Part shown: positions 23,101-38,100 of the stretch, piece by piece
Layout of the letters: each line of letters opens with the position of its first letter
Position numbering within the stretch: the first letter of the stretch is position 1
Assembly: GCA_023634235.1 (NCBI GenBank)
Contig: JAMKCF010000012.1
Span: 17,803,884 to 17,867,883, forward strand
From: Pisaster brevispinus
Taxonomy: Eukaryota > Echinodermata > Asteroidea > Forcipulatida > Asteriidae
Length of the DNA stretch: 64,000 nt
Direction: 5' to 3'
Position numbers and translations under genes: made by a program
The notes under the pieces: generated by a model
What the model saw: the letters and a program-made list of their open reading frames with translations, nothing else
Told to the model about the DNA's origin: nothing
Databases searched by the model: none

Positions 23101-26100
23101 TGTAGTCTCCACTGAAACATGATCACCTAAAAATTGGCTGGTATGTTTTTTGAAAACTACAGGACTGGAATGAGAGTTGTGCATAAGACCAAAGACCAAT
23201 GGTGTACGTTACTGTTGCTTTAACCTTCCGTGTAGCTTGGGCAGCTCTTCCAAAGAAGTGGTTACACAACAGTACACATTTGACTAGTTTGTGGGGCTCC
23301 ATATGTTTCATGCTCACTTTGTGAATATTCTTTTTCCCCTCCAGTCTCATACATAAATAGCTGAAACAATGTTGTTCGACTATTTGTCTTAGGAAGATGC
23401 ATCATTCGTAAAGTGTGTGGGTGTGTTATGATGTAGGTGTTATGGAAGTCAATTTGTTTAGACCATGTTTATTCATGTTTGGGGTTGCCAGTGTGTCAAC
23501 GCGTCGGAAGTGTCATATTTGATCGTGATCAAATCAGATTAACAAATTTGTCTGATGCCTTGTGCTCCGTTGGGTTTTGCTTCACCAATCACGGCCATTG
23601 TGATTTTAATATGTAAGCTCCCCCATGGACATGTGTAACCCCATGGACGGACTCAACTAGTTCAAGCATTGTTTACTTTTGGTACAAATCTCCGCTGTGG
23701 ACTACCTGCATGGGAACCAATTATGCCATTGAGTGAGAGCAGTCCACCATTGTTACCGTTCTGAGTCCGACTGCAATGATATGACTTCCGCAATGCTGTA
23801 GTGAATACATACTTATTATATAACAGTCTATGGGGAATGGCCCAGAGAAAGGAAGTCTGTTGATTGTTACTGTAAAGAAACAATCTCAAAAACAGTTGAT
23901 TTGCTGATACTCAACAGTGCTGTGTAACATGGGGAACATTGCAAACGTCATTAAGTTAAGTGAGTAAACTCAGGGACCGTTAGCTGTATCAGGATTTTGG
24001 TGGAGTTGTGTTTTAATTTTTCAATTCACTATGTGTGTTTGACGAAGGTAAAAGAAACTAGTGGTGTCTATGTTCTAGCCAGACATAATCCGCCAAGCAT
24101 TTCATGCTATCTGACTTGAGGAAAAGATTATTCACATCAGGGTGAAGGTGTATCCCATTGGGATAGTTTGAGACTGAACTCTAAGCTGGATTAACCCATT
24201 TCCCCCAGCCCTGATTTGAGAGGGTATGATATTTTCCTTATGTAGAGTCTTTTTGTTCTTCCCATTCTCAGACCATGACTTGGAAGATCTGGAGATGCAG
24301 ACCGTCCGCTACAAGCCGGAAGGAATCGACAAGCTATGCAGGTCAACAAAGTTCACAAAGAAAGAACTTCAGTTGATGTACAGAGGCTTCAAACAGGTAA
24401 CTTGCTACATCATTGAACCCCCAAGCCTCCCCCACCCCTCCCCACCTCTCTCCCATGATGACCTTCACGGTACATGAAGCTCTTTCACCTGCTGTCCCTT
24501 CTGCGTGCACTTGTTTTTGTAGTTAATATTTTCGTCATATCTTTCTCATCCAATCACTTTACCCATTCCAAAGGTCAGGACAGTTGATGAGGGGTCATTC
24601 CCTTCTTGTTACCTCGGGGAAAAGAATCCAGCCCCCCAAAATTGAATTTTTTTAAAGTTGATAATTATTTGTAAGGTAAGTTATACATATTAATTATGAC
24701 TAGGGAAATGATGTTTCTTTGTTAAAATTTTTATTGACTTTTTGAAAAAGAATAAAGGTCTAAATGTGTAACCAATACTGCAAAACACCAGCAGTTCTGA
24801 TTTGTGTTCAAAATGTTGACCTTTTTGCACTGTGAGGTAAATTAGACTAAAGTTGATACCTCATGTCAGGGCCAAGGTGTGAGTGAAACGGTGAGGTGTG
24901 ACTGAGGACATTGGGCTTGAGGCTTCATTGCAATGAATTACCGCCACTAGTCTACTTTATTCTTAAAGGAAGAACCTGATTGGTAAAATTGCCCTCCAAA
25001 ACAAAAAACTTCTCCAAGATTTTCTGTCAGAAATTTCACTTGATTCCAGTACCACTTGTCTCAACAAATATTTCCGACTAAAATACCACAATATTAGAGA
25101 AATTTGTTCCTCAACATTCAGTTTCTTGCTGTGATTTGCTAAAAAGATTTAAGAGGGGCTCGAACAGTGTAGAGTTCTTTATGAGAGTAGAAAAGGTATT
25201 GCTGGTACTTTTACCTTAAGTTAAAATGGTTTATTAAAATGCTGTTTGATTTGATACCCTTCAAGTGTGTAAGTTTGTCACATCCACAATCATCCGATGA
25301 TGTCATATTTCAGATACATGGGTCTGTACAGTTTTTGTAGCAGGAATTTCTTTTAGTTCATTGCTGAATTTCCATGATACTCAATTAAAATGAAGTTAAA
25401 TTTGAACTTGTGACTATCAAAAATGAGCTCATTGTGGCTGTGCTTAAAATATATGGAAAAGCTTATACTTTTACTGCATCCCTAAAATATGACCTGGTTG
25501 TAGTTGTATGGTGTGTTCATCCAGAACAAACGTACAGGCATGAATGAACTCTTTCAAACGCCATCAATGTGTTTGACCAAATTTTGACCTATCGAAAAAT
25601 TAGCTTCAGGTGAGCTGACTTGGAGTTTACAGACATTGGTGATAGGATGTGTTATGGAAAGCACTATTTGAAGAGAGGCAATTCTCTGAATTGTTTATTT
25701 GAATTGCAATCTTTTTGAAAAATGAATTTACACAAATCTGCTCTTCAAGATGTTCTCTCCTGCAGTAGCTGGAACACTGGGAGACAAAAATATTTTGATT
25801 TAATAAAAGTTGTTTGCTCAAATTGTTGGCCAAAAGGAGCAAAAGCATGTTTTGCCTTTGAGCTAAGGCTGAGCCTTCGCTGTAGAATTACCATTCAATA
25901 CTCTCAGACCAAATTGCTCAGGAGAGTTTTGTTGTTCACTTATAAACTTCAGAAGAACTTGACCTGGTACCACACATTCAGGTTCAGATATTGATTACAC
26001 TTTAAGATTGGGAAGCAGACTCTGTTTAAAGTCCTCTTCCCCCTCTCCCCACCCCCCCCCCCCCCAAATTGCATTAAGTCTTCTTATTCCAATCAATTTC

Positions 26101-29100
26101 CGCAAGTTGCGTCTGTGGGAAGATACGTGGGATGATCAGATGTTTAAGAAGCAAGGTCAGACTTCTCACCTACGCATAACGGATGTGAACAGCGGTAATA
26201 CATGCACAACAAGCTTTTTTTATTGGCCGTTGTCAATTTCCATGAGGGAGGCATTTGTACCCTGGGGAATGCCAGTGATTAAAGTCAATTTGTTTTTCTT
26301 AACAGCAGCTCTGTGATTTGTTCAGGTATTTGCAGATTTTTTGATTTTCGTTTACATCTCCCTTCCCTTGTAAAAACCTAACTGATCATCAAGGAAAAAA
26401 AGACGGCCTCAATTTTTTATTTATGATGATGCAAAGAGTCTGTCGAACTGGATGATTATGTATAAACAAGTCTGAACTGATATAAATTATTTTATTGGCA
26501 CTGATTGTCCATCCACCTCAGGTTGTGTTTTTTTATTGGACAATTTCAGTTTATTTCCAAACAGCAAGTTAGGTCAGAACCCTTCTGGATGTTATTTGTG
26601 CTGATTCATGGCATTAGTTGACAGCTATTGGCTGTATTGAATCACATGGTTGAGTGGCTTGATTAATTAATTTTTATTTTTATGCAAGTCGCCAGACACA
26701 CAAGGCCTGAAGGCCACTTCAAGGTGTGGGCTACAATCAACTATTGTTTCCAGGGGCCGTTGCCACCTACTCCTGGGGCTGAAACAGGGTTACCCCCTTT
26801 ACAGTCCATACGGATGTAGGCTTGATGGGTATCATCCATCAGAAGCCTGGCTGGTAGAGCAGAAAGCACTACCTCCCCAACTTTACCAAGCAATCATGGT
26901 TAAGTGTCTTGCTTAAGGACACACGTGTCACGACCAGGACTCGAACCCACGCTCTGCTGATCAAACACCAGAGCTTGAATCCGGTGCTCTTAACCGTTAG
27001 GCCACGACACGCCATTCGTTTGCCCAACCCTCCATGGTATTGCTCTTTGTGGTTGTTGCAGGCTCAGTTTATGGTGAAAACCAGATTAAAGGCAGGGCAT
27101 ACTTTTGGTAATTGTCACAGACCAGTATCCTCACTTGGTGTATCCCAACATATGCACAAAATAACAAACTTGTGAAAATTTGGGCTCAATTAGTCATCCA
27201 AGAAAATAATGAAAGAGGGAAAAAAAACTGTTGTATAGAATTGTGTGCTTTCAGATGCCTAGAAAGGCTTCATCTGTGAAAAACTACCCCTTTCTCTAAA
27301 ACTACATTACTTCAAAGGGAGTCATTTCTATCAATGTTTTAATAAATCAACAGCTCTCCAGCACTAACCAAGTAAGATTTTATGGTCACCAACGTGTGGA
27401 GTAATTACCCAAAGTAGACCCAGCCTTAGACCTATACCAATGTGTGATCAGCAATATGCCTATAGTGAGAGATTCCAGGGTCCTGCAGGAAGAAATGGCT
27501 TCTTTATCCCTCATGCAGACTTACAACATTTCTGAAACAGAATTTAATATCATGGAAATAACAGCCCAGTGTTTTTTTTTTTCTTCTTCTTTTTTAATTT
27601 GATCAACAAAAAGTGTGGTGTTTGGTGTTTTTTATATGTAGGATTAAAGTCTTTAGAAAGAGTCAATGTGCTTATTTAAATTTGGCAGATAGAAATACAA
27701 GAAATAAAGTGTCGGGGGAAATGTTTTCCTGCACATGACAGTATTTCAGGGCTATTGGCAAAAGTAAGCCATATATCTTTCACAAATTTTGTCTTCATCT
27801 TTTCATTGCTATTCATATCACACTATTCAGATGTCAAATTGACGACGCGATGGAGACAATGCAAGCCTATTTACCCCCAGCTGTGATAAATTAATCATGC
27901 TTTGTAGAGCATCAGTAGTTTGTCCATGGATTATGCAATAGTCATTCCTTATTTAAGGAAAGAGAAACAAATGTGCAGAAATTATTAATAACAAGTTTGG
28001 ATTGTAGTTCGGCCACGTTTCTATTATAGATTCTATTATAGATGTTAAATTTGCATCAGGGATAAAGAATCATACTTGTGTTTTACCCTGCATTTACGTG
28101 ATACATTTAAGTGCTGTATAACCTATGATTTTCCCAAGTCCATGTGGAAAAAAAAACATCCACAGGAATAATACTCGGGTGGGATTGGAACCCAGAACCC
28201 TTTGCCATTAAAGAGCAGATGTCTTACCACAAGACAATTGAGCTTGTCTGTTAGCTAGAGGTCAGTTATGAAGAACCGGGGCCAACTATATGTCACTGCT
28301 TACCACACAATTCTTTGCTTACCATGCAAACTTTGTCCCTTCAACAGAACTCCACAGGAAGCAGAGCCATCAAATTGGGCTCAAGTCTTTAACTGTTTAT
28401 GACCTGAAACCTGAACTTCTTGGCGCAATCCTGTTTCATCTTCTCTTCAAAACAAGGGGGTGGGGGAAATCAGGGATGTGGACTGCAACCAGAAATGATG
28501 GCAACAGTATCAACAAACAATGTATTCATGAAATGAACTTGGTTCTTGTTTGTTTTGTTTGTTGTGGGGGGGAGGGCGAAGAGAAAAACACATCTGAAAT
28601 GTCAAGTCCTTTTGATCAGAGTATGCGGTTGTTTTCTCCCCTTCCACACCCACATGCATAATAAATTAGATCGCGGAATATTTCTCTGTCGAACCACCCC
28701 CAAGAATGGCCTCTTCAAACCCATGAAATATTCAAGCACTTCTAGACTCTAGCGGTTATCAGATCTTCCTCTCTTTTCGGAAAACAAGCTCCTCATCAGA
28801 GACTCCTGAAGCTCACATGAGGAAGAGGAGAACAAGAAATGGCAAGCCGGGGTTGAAATACACAGGGGAGAGAGCGTCCCAGGGAGGGGGGTAAATGCTC
28901 TGACTCACAGTCAAGCTGGCTGTATGATGCAAACCTCACTCAGTAATTCATGGAATTCACAGTGTTGTTACACAGCGTAGTTAATCACCTTGACAGTGTC
29001 TTGTCTGTGTCTCAGGAAAGTGCTGCCTGGGTGCGGGTGAGTGGTGATGATTCTTTGGTAGAAACAACGAGGGGGGTGTTTAGACGTCAATAAGTATAGT

Positions 29101-32100
29101 GACTTGCTCTTGTCCTACAAATCAGATTCCATCATCTGTGCGAATGTGCCAGAATGTTTTTTGACCACTCTCTCTGTAGATTTGTGGTGTGACTTTGCAG
29201 AGTTATTTTGTTGTGTCACATAAAAATGTGTTTCCTTGTTGTTTTATGGTTGAAATAAAGAACATTCACAAGAGTTATTTTTGAGCAAAAAGCGATTGAA
29301 GCCATTAATCAACCTTCCCTCCGCAATAATTTAGTCATTCTGCAATGCTTGATAAATCAGCGCGCCATAAGATGTATCACGTTTTAATCTTGAAGTCCCA
29401 TCCATGGTTTCAGGATCGAAGGAAACTACCTTTTAATGAAAGACACTTCCTGAAAAACAATCTGCCCCAAAACATGACAAGCACCATTTAGATGTGCACT
29501 GTCAATGTTCTCCAAGGAAAAGTTTTGTCGTCGTAAATGTCACAATTCCCGTATGTTATTTATGTTGTGTATCATCGGAGCCTGCAACTCACCCCCAGAG
29601 GATAGATTTTTCCATCCTGTCTGGCTCCCAGTATTTAGGTCACCACGCAATGTACGTCACAGGGATGTTGCTTGAAAGGAGATTCCGTAAAAAAGAAATA
29701 TAAAAGTTATACTGAGATGTGGAGGCCAAGTGCTTTCTGTATCTCTCCGCCTCTCAAGGGCATCGATGGGTGGGGGACGGGGGGACATGTCCCCCTCACT
29801 TTTTAGACTGGAGGGGACAGCATATCAGATGTCCCCCCCCCCCACTTTTTGATTGACTGTTCATTAGAAATATGCAACAAAATATAAAAATATACACCAT
29901 TTTCTTGATTTAATATTTCATTACAAAATTTTTGTTCAAATAAAATAATAGCGAACAAATGGTGAAATTTTTTTTCATTTTTTTCTGATGGACCAACTCA
30001 ACTTAAAATTGTTGTGAGATATATTAACCAGTTACAAGCAATCACATGAGATTTTGGTAGATAAACTGTTCACCAAGATTTGTATGTGATTCATTGAGAT
30101 AAAGCAATTACGAATGTCAAATGCATGGGCAAAAGTTGCACGATCGCTTCTCTACTTCTGGATCACGAAGCTTGGAGGGGGCCAATATTATTATCACTAA
30201 CAATATTCATATCAATTTATCAGAGTGGCCACAAGACTTTTCAAACCTGTGAATATATTGCACTATACAAACGGGGTTTTGTTTTCAATGTGCTTTTTTT
30301 CCTTCTTTCTCCCTCTTATTATTCACAGGAGTGTCCGTCGGGTCTCGTCAACGAAGAAACGTTCAAAGAGATCTATTCCCAGTTTTTTCCTCAAGGAGGT
30401 AAACGAGTTATTTTTTATTTACGAGAGACAAGTTCCCGGCCTTGAACTTCATTTTTGAAAGAGCAAGACAAATAATTGTCTCGCAGAAACAAAAATTTGA
30501 GTTGTTTGCAGACAACTCGAAAAGGTATGTTTTGCAAAAGCAAAGAGAATTTGCTGGGACTAGCTTCTCCCACACCTTCCACACCTCCAAATCCCTTGAT
30601 TATTCAACTCTAAAAGCAATATTTTGTCCACCACACTCCAATAATGTTTGCAGTCATGAGCATTATGGAAATGGAGTCTAGGCTCTACATGATGTTGATT
30701 GCGTCTGTTTTCACTATTAAGTTCAAGGCCTGAGTATTGTTCAAACTTGTTGTTTCGGAAATTCCTGCGATATTTTACCATTGAAAAAAATGTAAAGATG
30801 TTTTGCATTTCCGCAATACCGTTTTATTTATTCACGGGAACAAAAACAAATATATTATTGAAGAAAACATCAGATTGATGGGGTAAATGGGTTTTACTTT
30901 ATGTTGTTGGTTATTTGTTGCTAAGCAACAAAGTGGTGACCTAATACTGAGTGTGTCCTGATTCAACTCATCTTATAATGGGAAAAAAACGTTTGAAATT
31001 TCATGGAAGACTGCGATTTATTTCTCGGTGGACAAATTCTTTCAGGAATGGTGCGGGTGATACATTTTTAAACCTATAGGCTGGGCCAAGTTTTATGACA
31101 CTGTTTTTAGCAAACGATGGTCGATTATTTCAAACCATTGGTTCTTCTGAGAACCACCATAACTCAAAGAGAGAATTTGATGTACATGGTGTCTCCATGT
31201 TCAATTGCTTGGCAATAGACGGAGGTGAACTACTCAGGGGCAATGCGATTGTCATAAAAGTCATTACGGTCACCAAAATTTCCTCTATGCTTAAAACAGT
31301 TGTATAAAATATATGCTATTTGTGAGTTAGATTTGAATAATGTCTGATGCAATGACTTGCTTTGTCACAAGTTACCACATAGTTGAATTCCTCAGATTAA
31401 AGAGACAAGTTGTTTGTTACATGATACAGGGCAAGCTTTTGAGTAGTTATGGAAAGAGGCAGCGAGCACCCATACACAATGTTGAATTAAATTGTATGGC
31501 ACAATGGTACCAGGGTTTGCTCATCTGGAAGTGGCATAGCAACATGTATAGTCTGAGAAGTTCAAAATTTGTCTGAAAAGCAAATCATTGTATCAGATAT
31601 TATTCAAATATAACGTCGCAAATGGCCTATTGGAGATGGACTGCTAACATCAGGGTGGAAGCACTTTTGTTTATACTCTCTATTTCTGACTGTTGTTTAC
31701 TGTCATTCTAGTGTCATTGACAAACATTCTATGTTCATTGTCTTGTTTGTGGACCTAATTTCTCTCCCCTGATCTATCCACTACCTTACTGTTTTCAGAC
31801 ACCGGACATCCCATTTACGGCAGATCAAAAGAACCCAAAAGTATGTACTCTGTTGATAATGTGATCATCATGATGTGAACATTGCATTCCGGAGCCTGTC
31901 CCGGGTGGCAGATGGAGAGGGGGATGTCTAGGCCCACTTCATCAAGGGTTCATCCCCACTCTTCCTGCTAGCCACCCCCTAGACACTGTTTCATAGATCT
32001 GCTAACCAGGCAATACTCACTAAAAGCGAAAACTAGCTGGGAGCCAATCACAAATGCTATACACACGCATGATCATTTTGGCTGGAGCCTCATTTCTTGT

Positions 32101-35100
32101 GCTAAACCGAATTTGCTGGGGCTTAAAGTTGACAGGTCTATGAAATGGGTCTCTAGGTCAGCTGATGCCTGATGAAGTGCCTGAACCTGCACGATCTCCA
32201 CCAGTCCATTCATTAAACGACCACATTGTGTTATACCATGGAGCATTAGCAGCACTCTTGCAATGACACCATCTCCCTCGTTGAATCACATTAATGATGC
32301 GTCAGACTGGGGGAGAGGTCACACTACATTTGGGTACTGTCAATAAAACAGACTTTGATAGATGTGTAATAATGCAGCATTTACAATAGGAAGGGCATGA
32401 CACACAAATACCCCCCCCCCTTCATCACATGCATGTGTGGTAGCATGTTGATCATGCTTGCCCTAGAGCAGATAATGTTTACCAGATTACTTGTACTACT
32501 GGACGGAGACCAGCTATTTATGGTAAAATGTTTGACGAGCACTTAAACCGTTTTAAGAAGCAAACAGTTGAAAAGCACAGCTCAAATTTGTGCTTCAAAA
32601 ATATGAACACACTTTTTATCAGTCAGTATTTCACCGTGATCTTTTTAGTGTGTGTGATGACTAGTGATTGGTGCTATTCAATCTATTATTAATACCATAC
32701 TTATGATTTATGAGAAATCAGAGTTAGTTTAAACATTTGTCATTCAGAAGCACCTCAGCAATCTTGGCTGCAACTGGAGCTGTCAAAATGTGTGCAAAGT
32801 GTCACAACATGTTCAATCAAACAACGAACAACATCTCATGAATTTCATTCTGGTATACTCCAGGGTGAAGAAAGACAATTATGTTAAGTGTCCCACTCAA
32901 AGCCAACTTGACTGCAGGAGTCCCACATACTGGAAATTGTGGAATTAAGTCGCGGTATAACCATAGAGAAACGATTATGCATCCACTACCCACATCACTC
33001 CATAATCTTGAGAATAGACTGTTCAACTACAGCACCTGAAAAAACAAAACCCTCAGCCATATACAACCCATCAGAATTCGGAACTACCGCCGTCGCATCA
33101 AGCCTTTGCGCCAGCCCTTGTACGCGATAGAATCAGCTTAAGCCCCCCAAGTCTTCACTTGGTGATCGAGCGACTGAGTTGATCACTCTTTAAAAAACAC
33201 CAGCCGGACTGGGTTAATTTTGCTCTTTCCGTCAACGTGTGCAGTTATTAAATGTACAATCATGAGCACTTGTACCATGTACAATGCAGTATTGAAGACT
33301 TGTTGATCATGATTAATTCATCTCATGTTGTCACTACTTTTTGTTCCTCCATCAATTTCTTTGTGCTGTTGGTTTTAATTTTTCATGACCTCATGATCGT
33401 GATAGATGTCGCTGAGTTGATTACATGAAAAATGTAGATTTTCATTAGTGCGTAACATTTTAAGGGGGCAGGATACTTTCACATGAGGAGTTCGAAAATT
33501 TGTACACTTTTTTGAAGTCACATAAATACTTTTTTTCTGAATAAAACAATTTTCAGAAGATGCTACTTCTTTTTGGATTGTCACGTTATTGAAATTGATG
33601 CAGTTTGTATGTTGGAAGCAAGACAATTCTAACTCAGAATTGCCAAAAAACAAATCCTCTTTTTGGCTCAATTTGTTTAATTGATGTAGATGGGAAGGTT
33701 GAAATCAACAACTCTGAGTCTCCATCCCTTCAAATCAAGATAATAGCAAGAATTTGATATCTCTTTTTGCTTTTTGATGAAAAAAATCATTTGTGAGTTA
33801 AATTTTTAAAAGGGTTTTGCCTGATACAATGATTTGCTTGATCATTAGTGAAGGCACCGATTTGAGTTCATCCGTCTGTAAAGACATTGTTGTTATGTCT
33901 GGTTTGGGTTTAGATTTTGATGATCCAATTCTAAAATAACACACTCGTAGACTTCACTGACTACTGTGGACTTAGTGATTCATGGGACAGATCCACTTTA
34001 AAAACAGCAATTGAAATCATCCATATGAAGACATTGCCTGCTTGTTCCTGTGCAATTTCACAATGTATTATTTGTCCACGCTAGCCTTGACTAAACCTCC
34101 AAACCATATAGAATGTATTTATTTACCCACTCGTGTCATAACAAATGTTGATTCAGCAAACAAATCATCGGATGGAGAGCTTGAATAGTAGGAGAAAGAA
34201 TAAATTATGTTTTGTGTAAATCTCTTATTAAAAAAAAAGTGGTGTCATTTTCCGCTATGTTTTTGTTTTCCTACAGATTCCAGCCACTATGCTCATTTTG
34301 TCTTCAATTCGTTTGACACAGATCACAATGGCTCGATAACTTTTGAGGTAAAACAAATAATTGAATACACCCATATGGTCTACCTCTATATGCACTCCCT
34401 TCTACCCACACCCACTCCTCCCCCTTCCTTAACCCTGGTAGTGCCCTGTGTGTGTTTTGTATATGCAATGCCATTCATTTTTAAGCTGTAAATTACCCCC
34501 CAAAAATAAAGAATGCAGATAAACATTTTCAGGAATAACGACTGCACTCAAAGCATACAAAAAGCCAACTTCTGAAAACTATATTTTTCTGTCACAACTT
34601 CAACTTTCACAAATGTCATTTTAAGGTCACATGGTGTGTTGTAACCAATTGAAACATCTTACAAATAGGCCAGATGTAATTGGCCCTGCCAATACCAATA
34701 CACAGTCTGAAAATGTTGTCAATTTAATCGGCCTGGGACATTGCTGGGGTTAAATCTATACTTCTCTGACGAACACCTCCGCACAATAGACCTTAGACTA
34801 TGTAAAACATTTATGTAGCGCTACGCCGTTAAGTTAATTATCACATATAACTGGCTTCATAATCACAGGAGAGTGGAAGGAGACTAGCTTTAACTGGTTC
34901 ATAACAAGATTTGGCTCACTTGAATCTGTAAAGGACTTCAGAGACTAGTCAAAGAACCGATCATGCTAGGAAATGTTTCTGTAAGAGGTGTTCCTACCTG
35001 ATGAGAGAAAATAATAACAACATCGAGTCAAGTTATGAAAATAGCAGGCAAAGCAATTTTAGTAGTATTCCTCGATTGATAACTACCATTATACTGTCCC

Positions 35101-38100
35101 ACCCCTCCCCCTCAAGGATGCACACCTTTTTAGGAATACATACAATTGTGCGTCTTGCGAGAAAATGTTTGGAATTACTGTATTTTCTTCCCCATTGACC
35201 AAATGCTACCATCGATCTTTTTAAAGATGCCAGGTCTGGATTGGGTTTTTTTTTTGACGATTTGACTTAAATTTTTGGTAGCTATTTTTATAGATTCAAG
35301 AAAGCTTTCAGTGGAGGCATTGCATGAAACAAATCCCCTAATGATTGGTGGTAGTTAATTAAAAACAAACGAAACAGAATCAATGTCGGGATCCTGACAT
35401 TAAATCACGTCCATCAGCCATGTACAAACATCTTGCACATCAAGCAAAAGTTTGTGTATGATTTTCATTTTGAAACAGCATCAGAGAAAATACTCTGGAA
35501 ACAAAATTTCTTACAGCAAAAAAAGGGGCCATGCAACTTTAAGACCGGGAAAACCTTCAACTGTTTCATCAGTGTACATCCAATGGCTTAAGATTAACCA
35601 ACTGAAGTGGCAGACATAAGAATGCCTCCAAGAAGTTCTCGTCTCTGAATATTGAAGGGGAATGAAATCCAATTACAGTAAAGCTATCTTGAAACCTCAG
35701 CGGTGTATTCAGGCAATGTGTGCACTTCTCAACCTGAAGTAAAGGGATTGTACAACACCCATTTAAGGGTAAATATATGTGGTTACTCGTGTTTCATTGA
35801 CCACTGGAACTAAAAAGCTGGTTTGTCTGAACGATTTTTGTGACTGTATATATTTCGCTTTTGATAACATTGAAGTGTGAACAGAATTGTTTAGAAAACC
35901 GCATTTCTAATTTGGAAAATGGAATTTCCCTTCAGAAAACATGAACTGGGTTATGGCCTATCAATCTATGACACTTTTTATCTCATTGATGTTGCCGGCC
36001 GATGTAATTTGAAAGACCATGGAACTCCATTTGGAAAACATAAACTAGATTCTGGACTACAGTCTCTCAGAGACTTATCTAATTGATGTTGTCAATGTTA
36101 TGTGGGAAAACCATGAAACTACCTTTGGAAAACATCAACTAGATTCAAGGCAACAACTTCTTAACGACTTATCTCATTGATGCTGTCAATGTAATGTGGA
36201 AAACCATGGAACTACACTTGGAAAACATCAACTAGATACTGGGCTACAGTCTCTTAGAGACAATTATCTCATTGATGTTTCAATGTAATGTGAAAAACCA
36301 TGGCACTGCTGTTGGAAAACATCAGCTAGATTCTGGGCTACAGTCTCTTAGAGACAATTATCTCATTGATGCTGTCAATGTAATGTGGAAAACCATGGAA
36401 CTGCTGTTGGAAAACATCAGCTAGATTCTGGGCTACAGTCTCTTAGAGACAATTATCTCATTGATGTTTCAATGTAATGTGAAAAACCATGGCACTGCTG
36501 TTGCTAAACAATAATAAAAAATAATAAAATAGTAGCTTCTTTTGGGAAAAAGTTGTGGTTCTTAGAAGAAAGCAGAGTTTAGATAAGTTTCAGCATTTTT
36601 AGTATAGTGTACTCTGTTTGTCTTCAAGAACAACTAGAGTACACTGAGACAATTCTCACCTCTGGTTCTTTTCAGATAACAAATTATTATGATATCATTT
36701 GAACGACGAGAAATTGACTAGAGCTGGATTTCAACCAACGACCTCCGATTTTGTTTGATTGCTACAGACTGCAAGTCTTTTGTGAATTCAAACATTGGGA
36801 CATGTTAAAAGTGTTTTCTTTACACATCAAAGTAATGCACATAAGAACCCAAGCTTCAAAATGTTAACGTACATTCGAGACTTGGCTGTTCTAAAGTGGA
36901 AACTTGTAAAAAACACTCCCAAGTCTGAAAGCTGTACATGCCGTTTCGTTGAAAACATGGGTGCCTTTTTTTTCCACAAGTGTGTCTTATGAAATGCTTC
37001 AGGGTGCTAGAGGGCCGTGTATGAAGTACTTTTTGAGAGTTTTTAATGAAACTTTCTCTTCCCCAGAATAAAACAAACAAACTGATAACCACTCCAACAA
37101 GCAACAGAATATCCCTTTTAACGTTTTGTCATGATTTTGAGGTGACACTTTCAATTCAATTCAACTCAATATTCATAGTAAGACATGGAGACTGAGGGAG
37201 AATTCTTCCCAGTGAGGTTTTCTTCTCCCTCTCCACGGCTCTTCAATATTTCACTTGATTGCATCCCAAGGCAAGAGTTTTAAAAAAGTATGGGCTTCCT
37301 TTTATGGGGATCACGTACAGTGTAGCTGTGGGCACCGGGCTGTACCTTCACTCTGGTTCAATTTAGCAGAGGGATTACTGAGACGATTTCTGGGTCAACT
37401 GGAAGTCCATTAATTATGAACATCAAATTCAGTATTACTTAATTTTGTATTACTTTAAAGGTGGGAATTACGTCTCAACCGAATTTCATGAAATGGAATT
37501 TCATCGATATTTCATGAACTCAGAAGGGCTTCCAATGGTTTATTTAAGCCCATGACTGCAATTAAGTTTTGTATTTTATGTAAACAGGTCTACTTCCCTT
37601 TATTTTTGAAAATTATAACTCAGTGTGTATTTTAACTATTTAATAATCCTCAAAATCTCACACAGGTATTGACACACAGAATCAATCAAGCAACTGAAAT
37701 TCCCTTTTGGCTAGCACAAGTCCTCCAACACCCCAGCACCAATTCCGGGAAAAAAGAAGAAGAAAAAGAGCAATTATTTTTTGTCTCTATTAACTTGGAA
37801 TTCCTGCAGGGTTGAAATTGATGAATTGATGGCAACTCACATTACTTTATAGATCCAGAAAATAGATGTACTCTGTGATTTGTCTCCGCTGTCACATTTC
37901 ATTCATGCATCAATACTTTGTGGTGTACCCATAAATTGACTCATTCTTCCATCCTTTATAAATCCAATTAAGGCCTGAATGTTGTAGACTGTTGAGGGAG
38001 TTGCTTGTAATAGTCAGGGGGGGGGGGTAGACATTCTATACACCTGGGAAACATTGTACATTTGATCAATCGTAAAGAGTCAATGTCAATTAGGATCACC

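Larger units (their letters stand above)
5169..24271 (+). other. Putative KChIP intron 1 (19.1 kb), repeat-rich
   Basis: If exon 1 is right, this is one intron running from GTAGGT to TTCTCAG. I see no certain exon inside it. It holds SINE copies (6340, 6626, 13859, 14285, 17550), TTAA-flanked MITEs (7377, 11227), a GGCTCT fold-back element (7047), a tRNA-armed inverted repeat (16787), two short tandem arrays (19358, 22237) and a retroposon-like tail (8880). The remaining stretches (8000-8860, 9000-11200, 11600-13850, 15110-16780, 17720-19350, 19530-22230, 22350-24270) show only AT-rich sequence and homopolymer runs to me. Confidence 0.45.
24397..30328 (+). other. KChIP intron 2
   Basis: The intron runs from GTAACT to TATTCACAG. 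It holds a family A SINE (26664-27014), a TTAA MITE (27086-27429), a tRNA-like degenerate head (28165-28245) and a GGGGGACATGTCCCCC palindrome (29780-29795). The rest (24500-26650, 27440-28160, 28250-29760, 29850-30300) shows no gene or clear repeat to me. Confidence 0.9.
30399..34276 (+). other. KChIP intron 3
   Basis: The intron runs from GTAAAC to TCCTACAG. It contains a long-TIR MITE (31315-31630), a GGGCCC-family MITE (31979-32156) and a partial long-TIR MITE arm (33788-33860). I see nothing else in it. Confidence 0.9.
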
